A stretch of DNA of 64,000 bases from Amyloporia xantha (lineage: Eukaryota > Basidiomycota > Agaricomycetes > Polyporales > Adustoporiaceae), in contig JAYKKR010000023.1 in NCBI GenBank assembly GCA_036971615.1, positions 434,001 to 498,000 of the forward strand, read 5' to 3'. The position numbers and the translations under genes are program-made. Below are positions 54,683 to 64,000 of this stretch, piece after piece (within the stretch, counting starts at the first letter, position 1; every line of letters begins with the position of its first letter). A model generated the notes under the pieces. It was given only the letters and a program-made list of their open reading frames with translations. It was not told the DNA's origin and searched no databases.

Positions 54683-56526
54683 TCAACTACGAGATAAAAG
54701 TACATTTCGTACACTACGCGAACCCAGGGGGAGGCCCGCGCTCGTTTCGCGTCCTTTCCCTTTGGACGCCCCGGTGAGGTCTAACATGTCCTCGTCGGTG
54801 GGCGACAGCGGCGGCAGCGTAGGGGAGTCGAGCTCAGCGGCCAGGAGCTCAGCCACGGCGTCGTCGCTGTCGGGAGCCGGATGAGGAGCGGGGCCGCTAG
54901 AGGACCCTTCGATGAAGTCGGGGGCAGGGCTGTCGGAGCGAGCGGGGTCGAGCGTGTTGTCGGGGTAGTCAGCGATCCCGAATTGCTCTGCGTACCCGAG
55001 GTCCCGCGCTCGATCGGCCATCTGGAAAAGGAAGTCGGTGGTGGCCGCTAACCGAGCGACGAGCCACATCTCGAGCTCGGTCTGCGGCTCGCACGGCGGC
55101 TCTGCGGCGACGTCCAGGAGGTCGAGGTTGCGAGGACGGCGAATGACGACGGGAGGGGATGGAGCGGAAGGGGAGAAAAGGCGGGAAGGAGACTTGAGGG
55201 CACCCATGGAGGGGAGATCGGGCGGTCGGGGTCCCGGGAAGGAACAACGGTTCCTCAGCGGCTGGAAGGATCTCGAACGGGGGTACGGATGGACGCGGAG
55301 GGGAGTGACGGGCGTGGCTGCAGGGGCGGCGGCGGGTGGACGGATAGTGGTGGCGCGCGGACGGGGCGGGATGAGGACGACGGGACGGGCGCGGTTGGTG
55401 AGCGGGAATTCGGGAGGGTATGGCGGCTCGTCGTCGTCCTCGTCAGATTGCGGGCCGACGAACTCGATGTGCTCTGGGGAAGTGCGATGAAACGTACCTG
55501 CGGGAGGAAGAGCGGGGGAAGGACTTACGATTGGCGGGGGGATCGTCGCGGATGGTGCACTTCGCCCGCGCGATCATGCACGACTTCGCAAACATGGCGG
55601 CGAGTGCCGTCTCCCGCGCAGCGATACCCCTTCTTGGTGCAGTACGCGCACGGGGGGTGGTTGAGGTATACGATGGGACCTCGCCGATCGCGGTTCGGGC
55701 GATCAGCGAGAGTCTTTTTGGCATTGGCGGCGGTGGCGAGGCGAGGGGGAACCTTGATAGAGAGGCGGGGGCCTTGGGAGGTTTCGGGGCGGCCGTTCTA
55801 CCTTTCGTCTGCCGCTTCTTCCCACCCACGGTGCGCGGGGGCGGCGGGGACGGCGGGGCGAGGTCGGACGAGGGTTCTACTTCATCTTCGCCTTCGTCAT
55901 CGTCCAACTCCACGGTCGACGGCGTTGGCGGCACGCTTCCGCCTGAAGAGGCGTTGCGACTTACTTCATCCGTTTCTGACGGGGAGGTGTAGCGGGACCC
56001 CGAGGCGGACGTATCGGCGTCGGTGGGAGGGAATGGGGCTGGGGGCCATAGGTTGTGGAGGGTGCGCGAGTGGCGATTCCAGGTGAAGTTTTGAGTGCCG
56101 GCGAGGAAGGTGGCGCTGTGGGCGGGAGAGAGGCGCTGCAGGAGGGAGTCGTAGTACTGATCCGCGACGGGGAATTCGTCGCGGTAGGCCATGAGTCGGC
56201 CGCGCGTGGCTGCGAGCCAGGTTTGCAGCTCCAGGGCCGGGGCACTGCGCGGCGTGGTTTCGTGGCTGGCCACTGCGTGGGGGCCGCCGCCAGCGCCACC
56301 TAGCAGGAACGTCAAGGTTAGGGAGCGACGGCGCGGCGGGAATCGCGAACGAGCCACTTACCCAGGCCTGGCCCAAGGAGTTCACCCACCGTAGCCACTC
56401 CTGTAGGTCCCGCGGCGAGGGGTCGTCGCCGAGCTCTGGTTCCGCGCCGCGTAGCGTGTCGAGGCGCTGTTCGATGATAGGGAGGGAGCGGCGAGCAGCG
56501 GCGGGGTTGGTGAGGTCGACGGACAT
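54683..56526 (-). pseudogene. Antisense gene 3, with two cysteine clusters
   Basis: Exon 1 from Met at 56,526 has PIIEQRLDTLRG and PSPRDLQEWLRWVNSLGQ. An intron (gtaagtgg to ctgctag, about 56,361-56,299) leads to ALELQTWLAATRGRLMAYRDEFP. An acidic and then a Lys/Pro-rich region follow. Near 55,650-55,530 lie CAYCTKKGYRC and, about ten codons on, CEV-CMIARAKC. Both have the CX2CX6C spacing, but one extra G separates the frames. Another intron (gtaagtcc to cccgcag) leads to HIEFVGPQSDEDDDE and a final part with LEMWLVARLAATTDFLFQMADRA, ending at 54,683. Paired CX2CX6C clusters resemble fungal zinc-binding regulators; DNA binding is inference. Confidence 0.45.
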
Positions 56527-56825
56527 GGTTGTGGAGGGAGCGAGTCGAGGTCGGGAAGGGAGAGTGGGGGGTAAAGGGCGAGGTCGGAGGGGAAGGGAGG
56601 ACGTTAGGGATGAACCAGCGGGTGCCGTTTCCCTCGTTTGGCAGCCTCTGTGGGAGCAGCGGGATGCGCGGCAGGAGCGCCTCGAGGTGGGCGCGTGCCC
56701 CAGCGCTATCGATCTTGACGCGATCGCGGCCCGATCGCGTGCATCTGCGATGATCGGACGACCTGAAGGCTCGGGGATTTGCTCGGGGATTAGGACGGCG
56801 GACCGACCGAGGACGGTCGGAATTT

Positions 56826-56839
56826 AAGTGGGTAGGGGG
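56826..56839 (+). other. Polypurine tract
   Basis: aagtgggtaggggg lies directly before the 3' LTR, as required for plus-strand priming. Confidence 0.7.
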
Positions 56840-58329
56840 TGTAAGGAATGGGTACGCGCTACCCTATGAACGGACGGTAGGGCAGGACGAGACAGTGGAA
56901 CGAAGGAGAGGTGGTCACGCGGGACAAGGGAGCTCGGCGGAAGCAAGCATGGCATTCGAATGGAACGACTACGGGACGGAACGACTACAGGACGGAACGC
57001 TAATCTACGGTCGACAAGTCGATGGGAGCGTCGGGCCCTTCCCCGCCGACGTCAGAGAACGAGCGGTGGCGCGGGGGACGATAAATAGTCTCCCGGTGGT
57101 AACGGAAATCCTCCTCCGCAGGGGTACGGGCCCGCGAGGGACCTCCTCCCGACGTCCTCCCCTCCCTCCCAGAGCATGAGCGGCGACACGGATCGAGTGC
57201 TCTAAGTCTTCGAACGCCCGCGGATAGGGACGCATACGGTCCAAAGTGTCCGAGAACTGGCGGGCAATAAGTTCGAGCCGTTCCAAAGCCTCATCGGTAC
57301 GTTCCTCGGTGACGCGGGGAGGGGTCCAGAAGGCCTCTTCCGTGTACAACGGGAGGGGAGGCGGAGTGCCAGCTTCGTCCCGCTGCGCATTAGAGCGGAC
57401 CTCGTCGGGGCTCCAGGCGATCCCAGGATAAGGGACTGCACCGCGATGGCTCAGGGAGGAGCGGAAGATCGAGTCGATGTAGTGGACGAGCTCGCGGAGG
57501 GTGACGAAGGCAGTGAGCGGAGGGAGCGTGAGGTTCCCCGCGGCTATGGCTTGGGCTCGAGCCTCATAGGCAAGGCGCTGCGGGACGGGACGTGAGGGGA
57601 AGGGAAGAGAAGTGAAAGAGAAGGTGGACAAACCAGGAGCCAGCGCACTCCGTGCGCCCAGGCAAGCCAAGCAGCCGGATCGGAAGGGCGGAATGAAGGC
57701 TCCACAACGCATTCAGCGCGAAGCACGTCTACGAGGAGGAGGTAGCGGCGGACGTGGAGGGAACCGATGGGGTCGGTGGGTTCGGCAGGCTCAGACATGG
57801 CGAATGAGGCGAAGGGAGGGAAGAGCGCATGGAAGGAGGATAAGTAAGTCAGGGGAAGAGTCGGAGGGGAGGCAGCGGGAGGTAGCGGGAGGAAGCGGGA
57901 GGGAAAGTGACGTGGCAGCGCACGCGGGACGAGGTATATATGAGGAAGGGGGACGAGGCGGAAGGGGCATCTACCATCTGGTACGAGCTGCGACTGGGAC
58001 TTTGATTTTCACGCGACCGGGTTTTATTGCTCAGCGGAGCTACACTGCGTTTTACTTCTACGAGAGGGCGAGCAAGCGGCTTGACCCATTTTACTGCGAT
58101 TCGGGATATCTACTGCGTACTTAGGACTGCGACTGCGACTTGACTGGGATAGCACACATAGAGCATCCCCCATATACCTACGAGTCTCTAGCTCAATCAA
58201 TTCTTTTCTCTCTTGCTCATCCTCCGTGCCAGACGCTGCGAACGTCTTCACTCCCCTTCCCCTTCGACTCATTGATCTGTTCCTTCCAGGTGTGCTTATC
58301 GCACAGCGGGAGGAGCACCAAGCCTTACA
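56840..58329 (+). mobile_element. 3' LTR of the gypsy element (1,490 bp)
   Basis: Nearly identical to the 5' LTR and ends ccttaca, followed by ccgc, the target duplication, at 58,330. The copy of the antisense gene here (56,999-57,798) loses its final frame through the one-base deletion near 57,148. Confidence 0.9.
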
Positions 58330-58333
58330 CCGC

Positions 58334-58646
58334 GTGGTGGACTTGGCCAGACGACCCTCCCAGTCACCTTCCAGCATGGTGGAAGTATCCACTGCATGAC
58401 AGAGTAAGTCGCCACCCCACTCCCACCTTTTCAACACATTCATTCACATAAATTGCATCGATTGCCGCATAGCGTCGCGGCGACACCTATCAAGTCAACT
58501 ACCGCGATATGAGAGCGGTCAGCCATCGATTGGATGACGTTGAACGCCTGGTCACCCGCTTCGCCGAGAGCCGCCATCGCGATGCCGGCGACCTCACAAG
58601 GATGTTGGACGCCTTCAAAGAGGTGCTGTTGCCAGATGAGGAGTGA
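58334..58646 (+). pseudogene. KDZ-associated accessory gene of E3, 3' part
   Basis: The interrupted exon 2 resumes in frame with WWTWPDDPPSHLPAWWK and ends at a gtaagtc donor (58,404). Exon 3 (58,473-58,646) has GDTYQVNYRDMRAV and VERLVTRFAESRHRDAGDL, ending LLPDEE. Except for the retroelement the gene would be intact, with about 209 codons. Confidence 0.75.
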
Positions 58647-59765
58647 GACCGGGTCTCTGCGCGCCATGTCGTAGGTGGATCTCGCCGTCGTCTGTATGTA
58701 TTTCTTGTCGCTGCCTTTATGAGCACGAGTGCATGACGTCTCCAGCGTCTCCCATTTGTTCAATGGACCTTGTATTTAAGCGGCTGAATCACATTACCAT
58801 CCAATCATGTGGATGGCGATGCGATTCAGACGCTTAACTTCGGGGTAGCATTGACGAATGGCCGAGCTCGAGGACGCCAGCAAATCATGCTCTTTGGACG
58901 TCGCGCCATGTCAAAGGTGGGTGTTTTCAGGTGGTGTATGTATCCGTTTCGTCTGCGCGGTTAGTGCATAAATGCATGACGTCCTTTTGCGCCAGCCAAT
59001 TCTTCAATGGCCTTGGTATTCAAGCAGCTGAATCGGATGGCCATCCAACAATGGTTGGATGGCGATTCGATTCAGATGCTTTGATCCAGGGTAGCATTGA
59101 AGAATCATGCAGGTCGAGAACGCCAGCACATCACGCCGGCTGCGCACCATGTGCCTCGCCTGCGCGCGCCATGCACGGCGCCATCGGATGGCGCATATTG
59201 CCGCTGAACGAGGCGGCTTCATCTATGACCTTCGGAGCCACAGGTATGCGGCTCTGAAGAGCATAGATGAAGGCGCCCTGTCTGGCGAGCAATAGCGCCA
59301 TCTCCCAACAGTGAGCATCAGCGCGCATGCACTTCGCCATCGGATGGCGCCCGTTGCCGCCGGTCAAGGCCCATTTGACTTATGTCCTTCTGAGCCACAG
59401 GTATGCGGCTCGGAGGAACATAAGTCACGTCTTCCTGTCTGGAGTCTGACTCTCTAACGTGAGTTTCAAAGTTATGGTCTGCATGGATGCGGGATTCATG
59501 CAAGGCGCTGTTGGATAAGCCCATTAACTCCTTGCTCTCTACGTTCACCAGTGGAATCGAGTTGCCTTCCGCGCCATGAGTACTCCGGATGCAGCTGATT
59601 TGTCCATCAGCATCAGGGGTACTCTCAAAACGTGGACGGTGATTTGATTCCTCTGGGTGACCCAGGGTAGCAAGGATGAAATGGCCCCGTCCAACAGCGC
59701 CAGCACATCATAACACCTGCGTGCCATACGCCTCACAATGTGGCAGGCAAGGTACGTGGCGCATG
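58647..59765. other. Non-coding right arm of E3, KDZ subterminal region
   Basis: It matches 5,169-6,702 with moderate divergence and includes the ~240-bp direct repeats and the hairpin pair (59,216-59,274; 59,377-59,426). Homology to E1/E2 ends at about 59,618 (after catcagcatcagggg). From there to 59,765 the sequence is of the same style but not shared. No gene is seen. Confidence 0.65.
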
Positions 59766-62589
59766 CATCAGGAAAAACACTTTTTCTCTGAGGTAACCTA
59801 GGGTGCTCTGAGATATATGAGGTTTCTCAGAGTAGCTCAGGTTATCTCAGAGCATCTCAGGTAAGCCTGAGTTTCTCTGAGATATTTTAGATTTCTCAGA
59901 GCATCCTAGGCTAGCTTGTGTTTCTTTGTGAGACAGTAGTATATTTATAAAGCTATAATACATTATTTCTGAACAGTATAATATGCAACTAGATTGTTTT
60001 CTCACTTGTTTGTATAATAAATTGCTGGCATCTCTGATATGCATTATTTGAGCTATATTTTCTACTGGCTATGAAATAGCTATAGTATTCTACTACTTAC
60101 TATCATTCTATTCACTTTATAGGTTTCATTAGAATGATTTAAGTTAAATACATGTGAAGGTGATCTGTTGTACTGGGTAAAATGGAGATATTGAAATAAG
60201 AAATGTACATTCATACAGAATAAGCACAAAGAGCTGCTGAATAGCAGGAATATAGTGGTGAGAGAAAGAAGATACTGTGTTGCATGAAAAGAGCATACTT
60301 GTATCAGAAAGGAGCAAAAGTAGGGATATAATACGTGTACTCACCTCTGTGCAGCTACAGTCATCTCCTCTCCTTCATTCATATTCACTCCATACATCCA
60401 CAAAGTATTCCTTTCACTGACAATTAACAGTCAAAAGTCAGAGGTCAATGGTCAAAGGTCAAACAGAGTAAGACGCATCTCAGAATTGAGAATCTGGACT
60501 CTGGCCAATGAAAGAGACTGTAAATAGATAAATGGGGAGGTAAAGGAGTGTTAGATAGTTGAATAATGTGATATATCAGTGCAGGAATAGATAGAGAAGG
60601 ATGCACATGAGGAATGGGAGCATGAGGAGGAGGTCGTTCAACATGCAACCATAGAACAGGAACCACTGGATGCAGACCCACAATTGTATACATCGTCTGA
60701 AAGCCTGCAATTAGGGCTTTCATTCTATCCAACAATCAGAGAAAACCGTCCATGGGTTCCTGAGATATGGACAAGACAAGGTTTTTGATGAAAAAGAGAA
60801 ATAGAGGAGGAAGGAGTGGACGGATTTGGATGAGCAAGGGCTCGTCTGGAAGGGCTTGACAATGCGAATAGAATGGTGTAAAAGCGAAGGGATAACTCAC
60901 ATTGGATCCCCAGATATCTCCCAATCAAAATCGCAAATCAATATCTCCCAGAACTCCTTCATACCTTCACAGAATAGGATGGGACAGCCCTGAGACTCTT
61001 CTCCAAGAGTGGAGAATAAGGAAGAGAGAAGGAGGACTCACATGAGTTACCAGATAGTGCAGAGCAGGGACAGAACAACCGTCTAAGCTCAGTCAAGTCC
61101 CAGTGGAATAGACATGCCCCAAAGCCACAGGTACTAAGATAGAGTCCCTAGTCACAGTATGATTCTAGATTCAAGATAGTAGAGTTTAAAGATATCAAGA
61201 AGTAGCAGCTAGGAGGGACAGCTGAGGAGAACTTGAAGGGCAAATGCACCCAAGTCCCTGCTAACCCTAAACCTGGGTTCCCAAAGCAGGTGTCAGTCTG
61301 CCGCGTCAAACTCTGACCAAATTCAGCAGTCATGGTCGTTCCTTCTCTTCTTCCTCAACAACCACTCTGCTTCATCTCTTTCCTTGCCACTTCACATTTC
61401 TGCTTGGTTTCTGTTCACTCATTGATTGTTCTTCTCATCTCTGGGCTAGTATATCTGGTGACTTCTAATCTGTGGCCGTCTCTCTGGCTGGATTTGCCTC
61501 AGGTATGGTGATGTGCTGGCAGAGCATATGGGTCGTTAGAAATTGTGAACACAGGTAAGTACATATCTTCTTCCTATTCTTATTTGTATCTATGAATAAC
61601 TGACACTATTTCTATCTCTAATCACAATCCAAATCACCAACATGGAAGGTTGGCTGTTGGCTGTCATCATGCGACAGCAAAGCAATGTAAGTTTGTCCAT
61701 AATACCCTTTCAGGCTGATGTGTCCATTACATTTAATAGATATGACATGCACTGTGCATGAATGCATGCTTTTGTAAGGCTTGTAATGAATGGTGAGTCG
61801 TTGTCTATAATTTCAAACATTGATGAGAATACATACTCCCAACATGTAAGTCGTTCATTTGCTTCTCCATTTTTAGCTGCTCTAAATTATTGTATCTACA
61901 GACTTGTGCGACACAATCAACACTGATTCTGATTGTGATGATGTCAGGTAAGTTGTTCCCTTCTATCTCAATTCCTTTGTTGATCGCTTTGTCAATTCTT
62001 AGAGTATTATTGCCCATGCTATTTGGCTTCAGTTTACCGTGAAAATACTACTTATGTAAGTACCTTGTCTTGCTCCTTCAACTAATTGGACTTTACCTGA
62101 ATTCGTCTATTAGATTCTCTTATATTTTGGCCACACAACAAAATATCTTCATAGATCTTGTGTACGTCTTTTAGCTTTGCATTTTATATTACTGTATACT
62201 GAATAATACCATTAGTTTGGTGATGTGGAGATTTCTGTCTTGAGCTATCTTATTGGACGTAATCATTATGGCTGCTAGTATTAGATTATCTTTAGCATGT
62301 ATATTATTTGTGAATATACTGCTATGTTCTATTATAATACTGTAACCTTGAGAGTGCTCTGATACAAACTATCATGAGGTGTGAGAGACGACAAAAGACT
62401 ACATAGGGTCATCTAGGAGTACTCTCAGGCTACTCTCAGGTTACTCTGGGTTACTCTGAGAAAAAAATCTCATGTCAACTAAGTTTAAGAGCACTCTGGC
62501 TACTCTGAGTACTTTGAATACTCTGAAGTCTTTAGGATGCTCTTGGATGCTCTTAAAGCAGCCTGGGACTAATATGGTTTTTCCTGATG
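59766..62589. mobile_element. 2.8 kb non-coding terminal-inverted-repeat element
   Basis: Ends CATCAGGAAAAAC and its reverse complement, flanked by tg on both sides (59,764-59,765 and 62,590-62,591). Just inside each end lie many copies of ctcagag/ctctgag motifs (59,786-59,900; 62,415-62,530). The interior is AT-rich, with no gene that I can defend. The CATCAG terminus and a 2-bp duplication match the Plavaka element of this window, so it may be a non-autonomous member of the same group. Confidence 0.6.
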
Positions 62590-62630
62590 TGGTGGCATAG
62601 CGCGTCTGGACATGGTGGCGCCATGGTTCC

Positions 62631-62959
62631 ATAGCGCATGCTGCCGCTGGAGATGGCCATTGGACCTGTGTCCCACAGAGGGTCCAGACAGCTGGATCCT
62701 TTGAAGGACACATATCAGATGGCCCAGTCTCTGCGCGTGTCTTGGGTTGGGCGAGAATATGTATTAGATGCTGGTAGGTGGGTAGATCCAGTTCAAATGA
62801 CCTTAGCGTACATGAAATATGTATAGCGGTAGAATATAGCGCGATGCTGCCGCTGGAGATGGCCATTGGATCTGTGTCCCACAAAGGGTCCACACAGCTG
62901 GATGCTTTGAAGGACACATGTAAGATGGCCCTGTCTCTGCGCGTGTCTTGGGTGGGGTG
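62631..62959. repeat. ~205-bp-spaced direct duplication in the KDZ right arm
   Basis: Two copies (62,631-62,754 and 62,836-62,959) share gctgccgctggagatggcc, acagctggat and tctgcgcgtgtcttggg. 62,960-63,167 has a (tta)-rich run near 63,090 and no gene. Confidence 0.7.
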
Positions 62960-63192
62960 TATGGAGCCATCGGAAATGGCCAATCAGTCCTTGCGCTTTG
63001 AATTGTAGTCACACCACTGACCTGACCACACACGAAACGGCGTGATGAATGACAGATTGCAAAGCCTAATGGATGGCGAGGCATTATTATTATTATACAT
63101 ACAGCATGAGATTTATTGAAATGCATCTAATTAAAGCGTAGAAAAGGAAACAATAGGGTGGAATATACTACTTGAAGGCGAGAATATACTAT

Positions 63193-63542
63193 GGAAATAT
63201 GGCGCACTCGGCCGCGCCGTGTCTACAGGCTATATTATACCCTCTCGGCCGACACTACTTGAAGGCAATAATATACCACGGAAATATGGCGCACTCGGCC
63301 GCGCCGTGTCTAAAGGCTATATTATACCCTCTCGGCCAACACTACTTGAAGGCGAGAATATACTATGGAAATATGGCGCACTCGGCCGCGCCATATCTAC
63401 AGGCTATATTATACCCTCTCGGCCGACCCTGCACTGCAGGCTATAGCGATGGCGTCGGCCGACGTCCGCTCTCCTTACTAAGTAATAAAAATTTCACCCA
63501 TATCTCTCCCTATAGAGTAGGCTATAATGACTGAATGGGCTC
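63193..63542. repeat. 87-bp repeats and right terminal inverted repeat of E3
   Basis: ggaaatatggcgcactcgg starts copies at 63,193, 63,280 and 63,367 (period 87). It is a diverged relative of the 86-bp array in E1/E2 (cggccgac, tatattata). It is followed by gtccgctctcc and the shared end ataatgactgaatgggctc at 63,542. Confidence 0.75.
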
Positions 63543-64000
63543 TCCTGCTCACCACCGCACGCATTGAAGAGGCGTTGAAGGTCGCGCCGCCCTGAGGAGA
63601 TCCCCACTATCAAGAGTTTGAATCAGCGCTGTGGAAAGAGGTGGTAAGTGAACACCATGTGTTTCATTTGACATGCACATCCCATGGACGCACTGATGCT
63701 TTTTCAGAACGACGTGTTTGTGCCGCTGAAGGCGCTCAGCTCGCGCAATGGACTGCGAGTGCCTCCGCTCCTGGTGAGCGCAATGGCGCAGTTCTCCCTC
63801 GCAACCGCAACCAACGTCATTACCAATATTGCCGCCATCAAGCCCGACGATCCGCTCATCGAGACGCACCGGCTCTCCAAGTACGTGTGGCGAGGCGATT
63901 TCCTCGTCGAGCGAGAACCTGGGGAAAATCAATGGTGGAAAGGCAAGTGGATGGCGTTCTAGCGCCACGTCATTGCTAACACTTGGAGCACAGGTTTGCG
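63543..64000 (+). pseudogene. Fourth, partial copy of the KDZ-element accessory ORF (E4, runs off the window)
   Basis: From the first base after the E3 right end the sequence is homologous to 2,753 onward: LLTTARIEEALKV, TGA at 63,593, donor near 63,644, exon with AQFSLATATNVITN. It is more distant from units 1 and 2 than they are from each other. It keeps Arg (CGA at 63,756) where they have TGA and has an extra Glu-Arg near 63,912. It marks another E-type element beginning at, or cut by, the E3 end. Confidence 0.6.

Larger units (their letters stand above)
45937..58329 (+). mobile_element. Ty3/gypsy LTR retrotransposon with antisense genes
   Basis: This 12,393-bp element has LTRs at 45,937-47,427 and 56,840-58,329, TGTAAGG...CCTTACA ends, and a 4-bp duplication ccgc (45,933-45,936 and 58,330-58,333). 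The uninterrupted accessory genes of E1/E2 match the sequence with one ccgc removed, confirming the site. Order is gag, protease, RT, RNase H, integrase, typical of Ty3/gypsy, then about 3.1 kb that carries antisense genes, then a purine tract. The LTRs differ by about three substitutions and one indel, so insertion is recent, yet pol frames are broken at several single-base sites. Confidence 0.9.
23706..63542. mobile_element. E3: near full-length KDZ element with nested insertions, chimeric at 24,906
   Basis: It is bounded by cgactgcc at 23,698-23,705 on the left and by the terminal tgaatgggctc at 63,542 on the right. Total length is 39.8 kb, of which 28 kb are nested elements (Plavaka 30,145-43,075; gypsy 45,937-58,329; terminal-repeat element 59,766-62,589). 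The KDZ part encodes a truncated HMG-box-like gene, a TET/JBP gene, the transposase and the accessory gene. The base after the right end (63,543) is tcctgctc, not cgactgcc, and it continues as E-type sequence homologous from 2,753 on. So the two ends come from different insertions joined by recombination or by assembly. Confidence 0.65.

Overview
This is repeat-dense nuclear DNA of a mushroom-forming basidiomycete (Agaricomycetes; genus not determined). The basis is short GT-AG introns, G+C-rich genes, and protein families typical of that clade: a KDZ transposase with its CxC2 cysteine cluster, a Plavaka transposase, a basidiomycete-style Ty3/gypsy element, a TET/JBP dioxygenase and a fungal Est1-like domain. 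I saw no rRNA, tRNA or CRISPR.

Positions 1-24,906 are a tandem array. An 11.9-12.5 kb unit appears twice (1-12,460 and 12,461-24,367) and a third begins at 24,368. Each unit is an internally deleted KDZ element of about 8.2 kb (E1 ends at 8,118; E2 is 11,800-20,021) plus a 3.7 kb host segment carrying an Est1-like fragment and an unidentified multi-exon gene. E2 is flanked by the 8-bp direct repeat cgactgcc. Two solo LTRs of one family date events: one (524-2000 and 12,987-14,468) predates the duplication, the other (5,225-5,793) is only in unit 1, with its empty site kept at 17,697-17,701.

From 24,907 the third element (E3, to 63,542) becomes a near full-length KDZ element. It carries a 3'-truncated HMG-box-like gene, a TET/JBP dioxygenase gene, the KDZ transposase and a divergent accessory gene that is conserved in every copy. 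It has been invaded three times. A 12.9 kb Plavaka transposon (30,145-43,075) sits in an intron of the KDZ transposase. A 12.4 kb Ty3/gypsy retrotransposon (45,937-58,329) sits in exon 2 of the accessory gene. A 2.8 kb terminal-inverted-repeat element (59,766-62,589) sits in the right flank. The Plavaka element itself holds, inside one intron of its transposase gene, a degenerate BET (Bdf1-like) bromodomain gene and a kinase fragment. The gypsy element carries three antisense genes, one of them embedded in its LTRs.

Reading of the locus: KDZ elements with linked TET/JBP genes are a known basidiomycete arrangement, and the accessory gene next to the transposase is the part I would call undescribed. 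Many frames are broken by one-base indels, mostly in G/C runs, and identical segments in the two units often differ only there. Frameshifts should therefore be read with caution.
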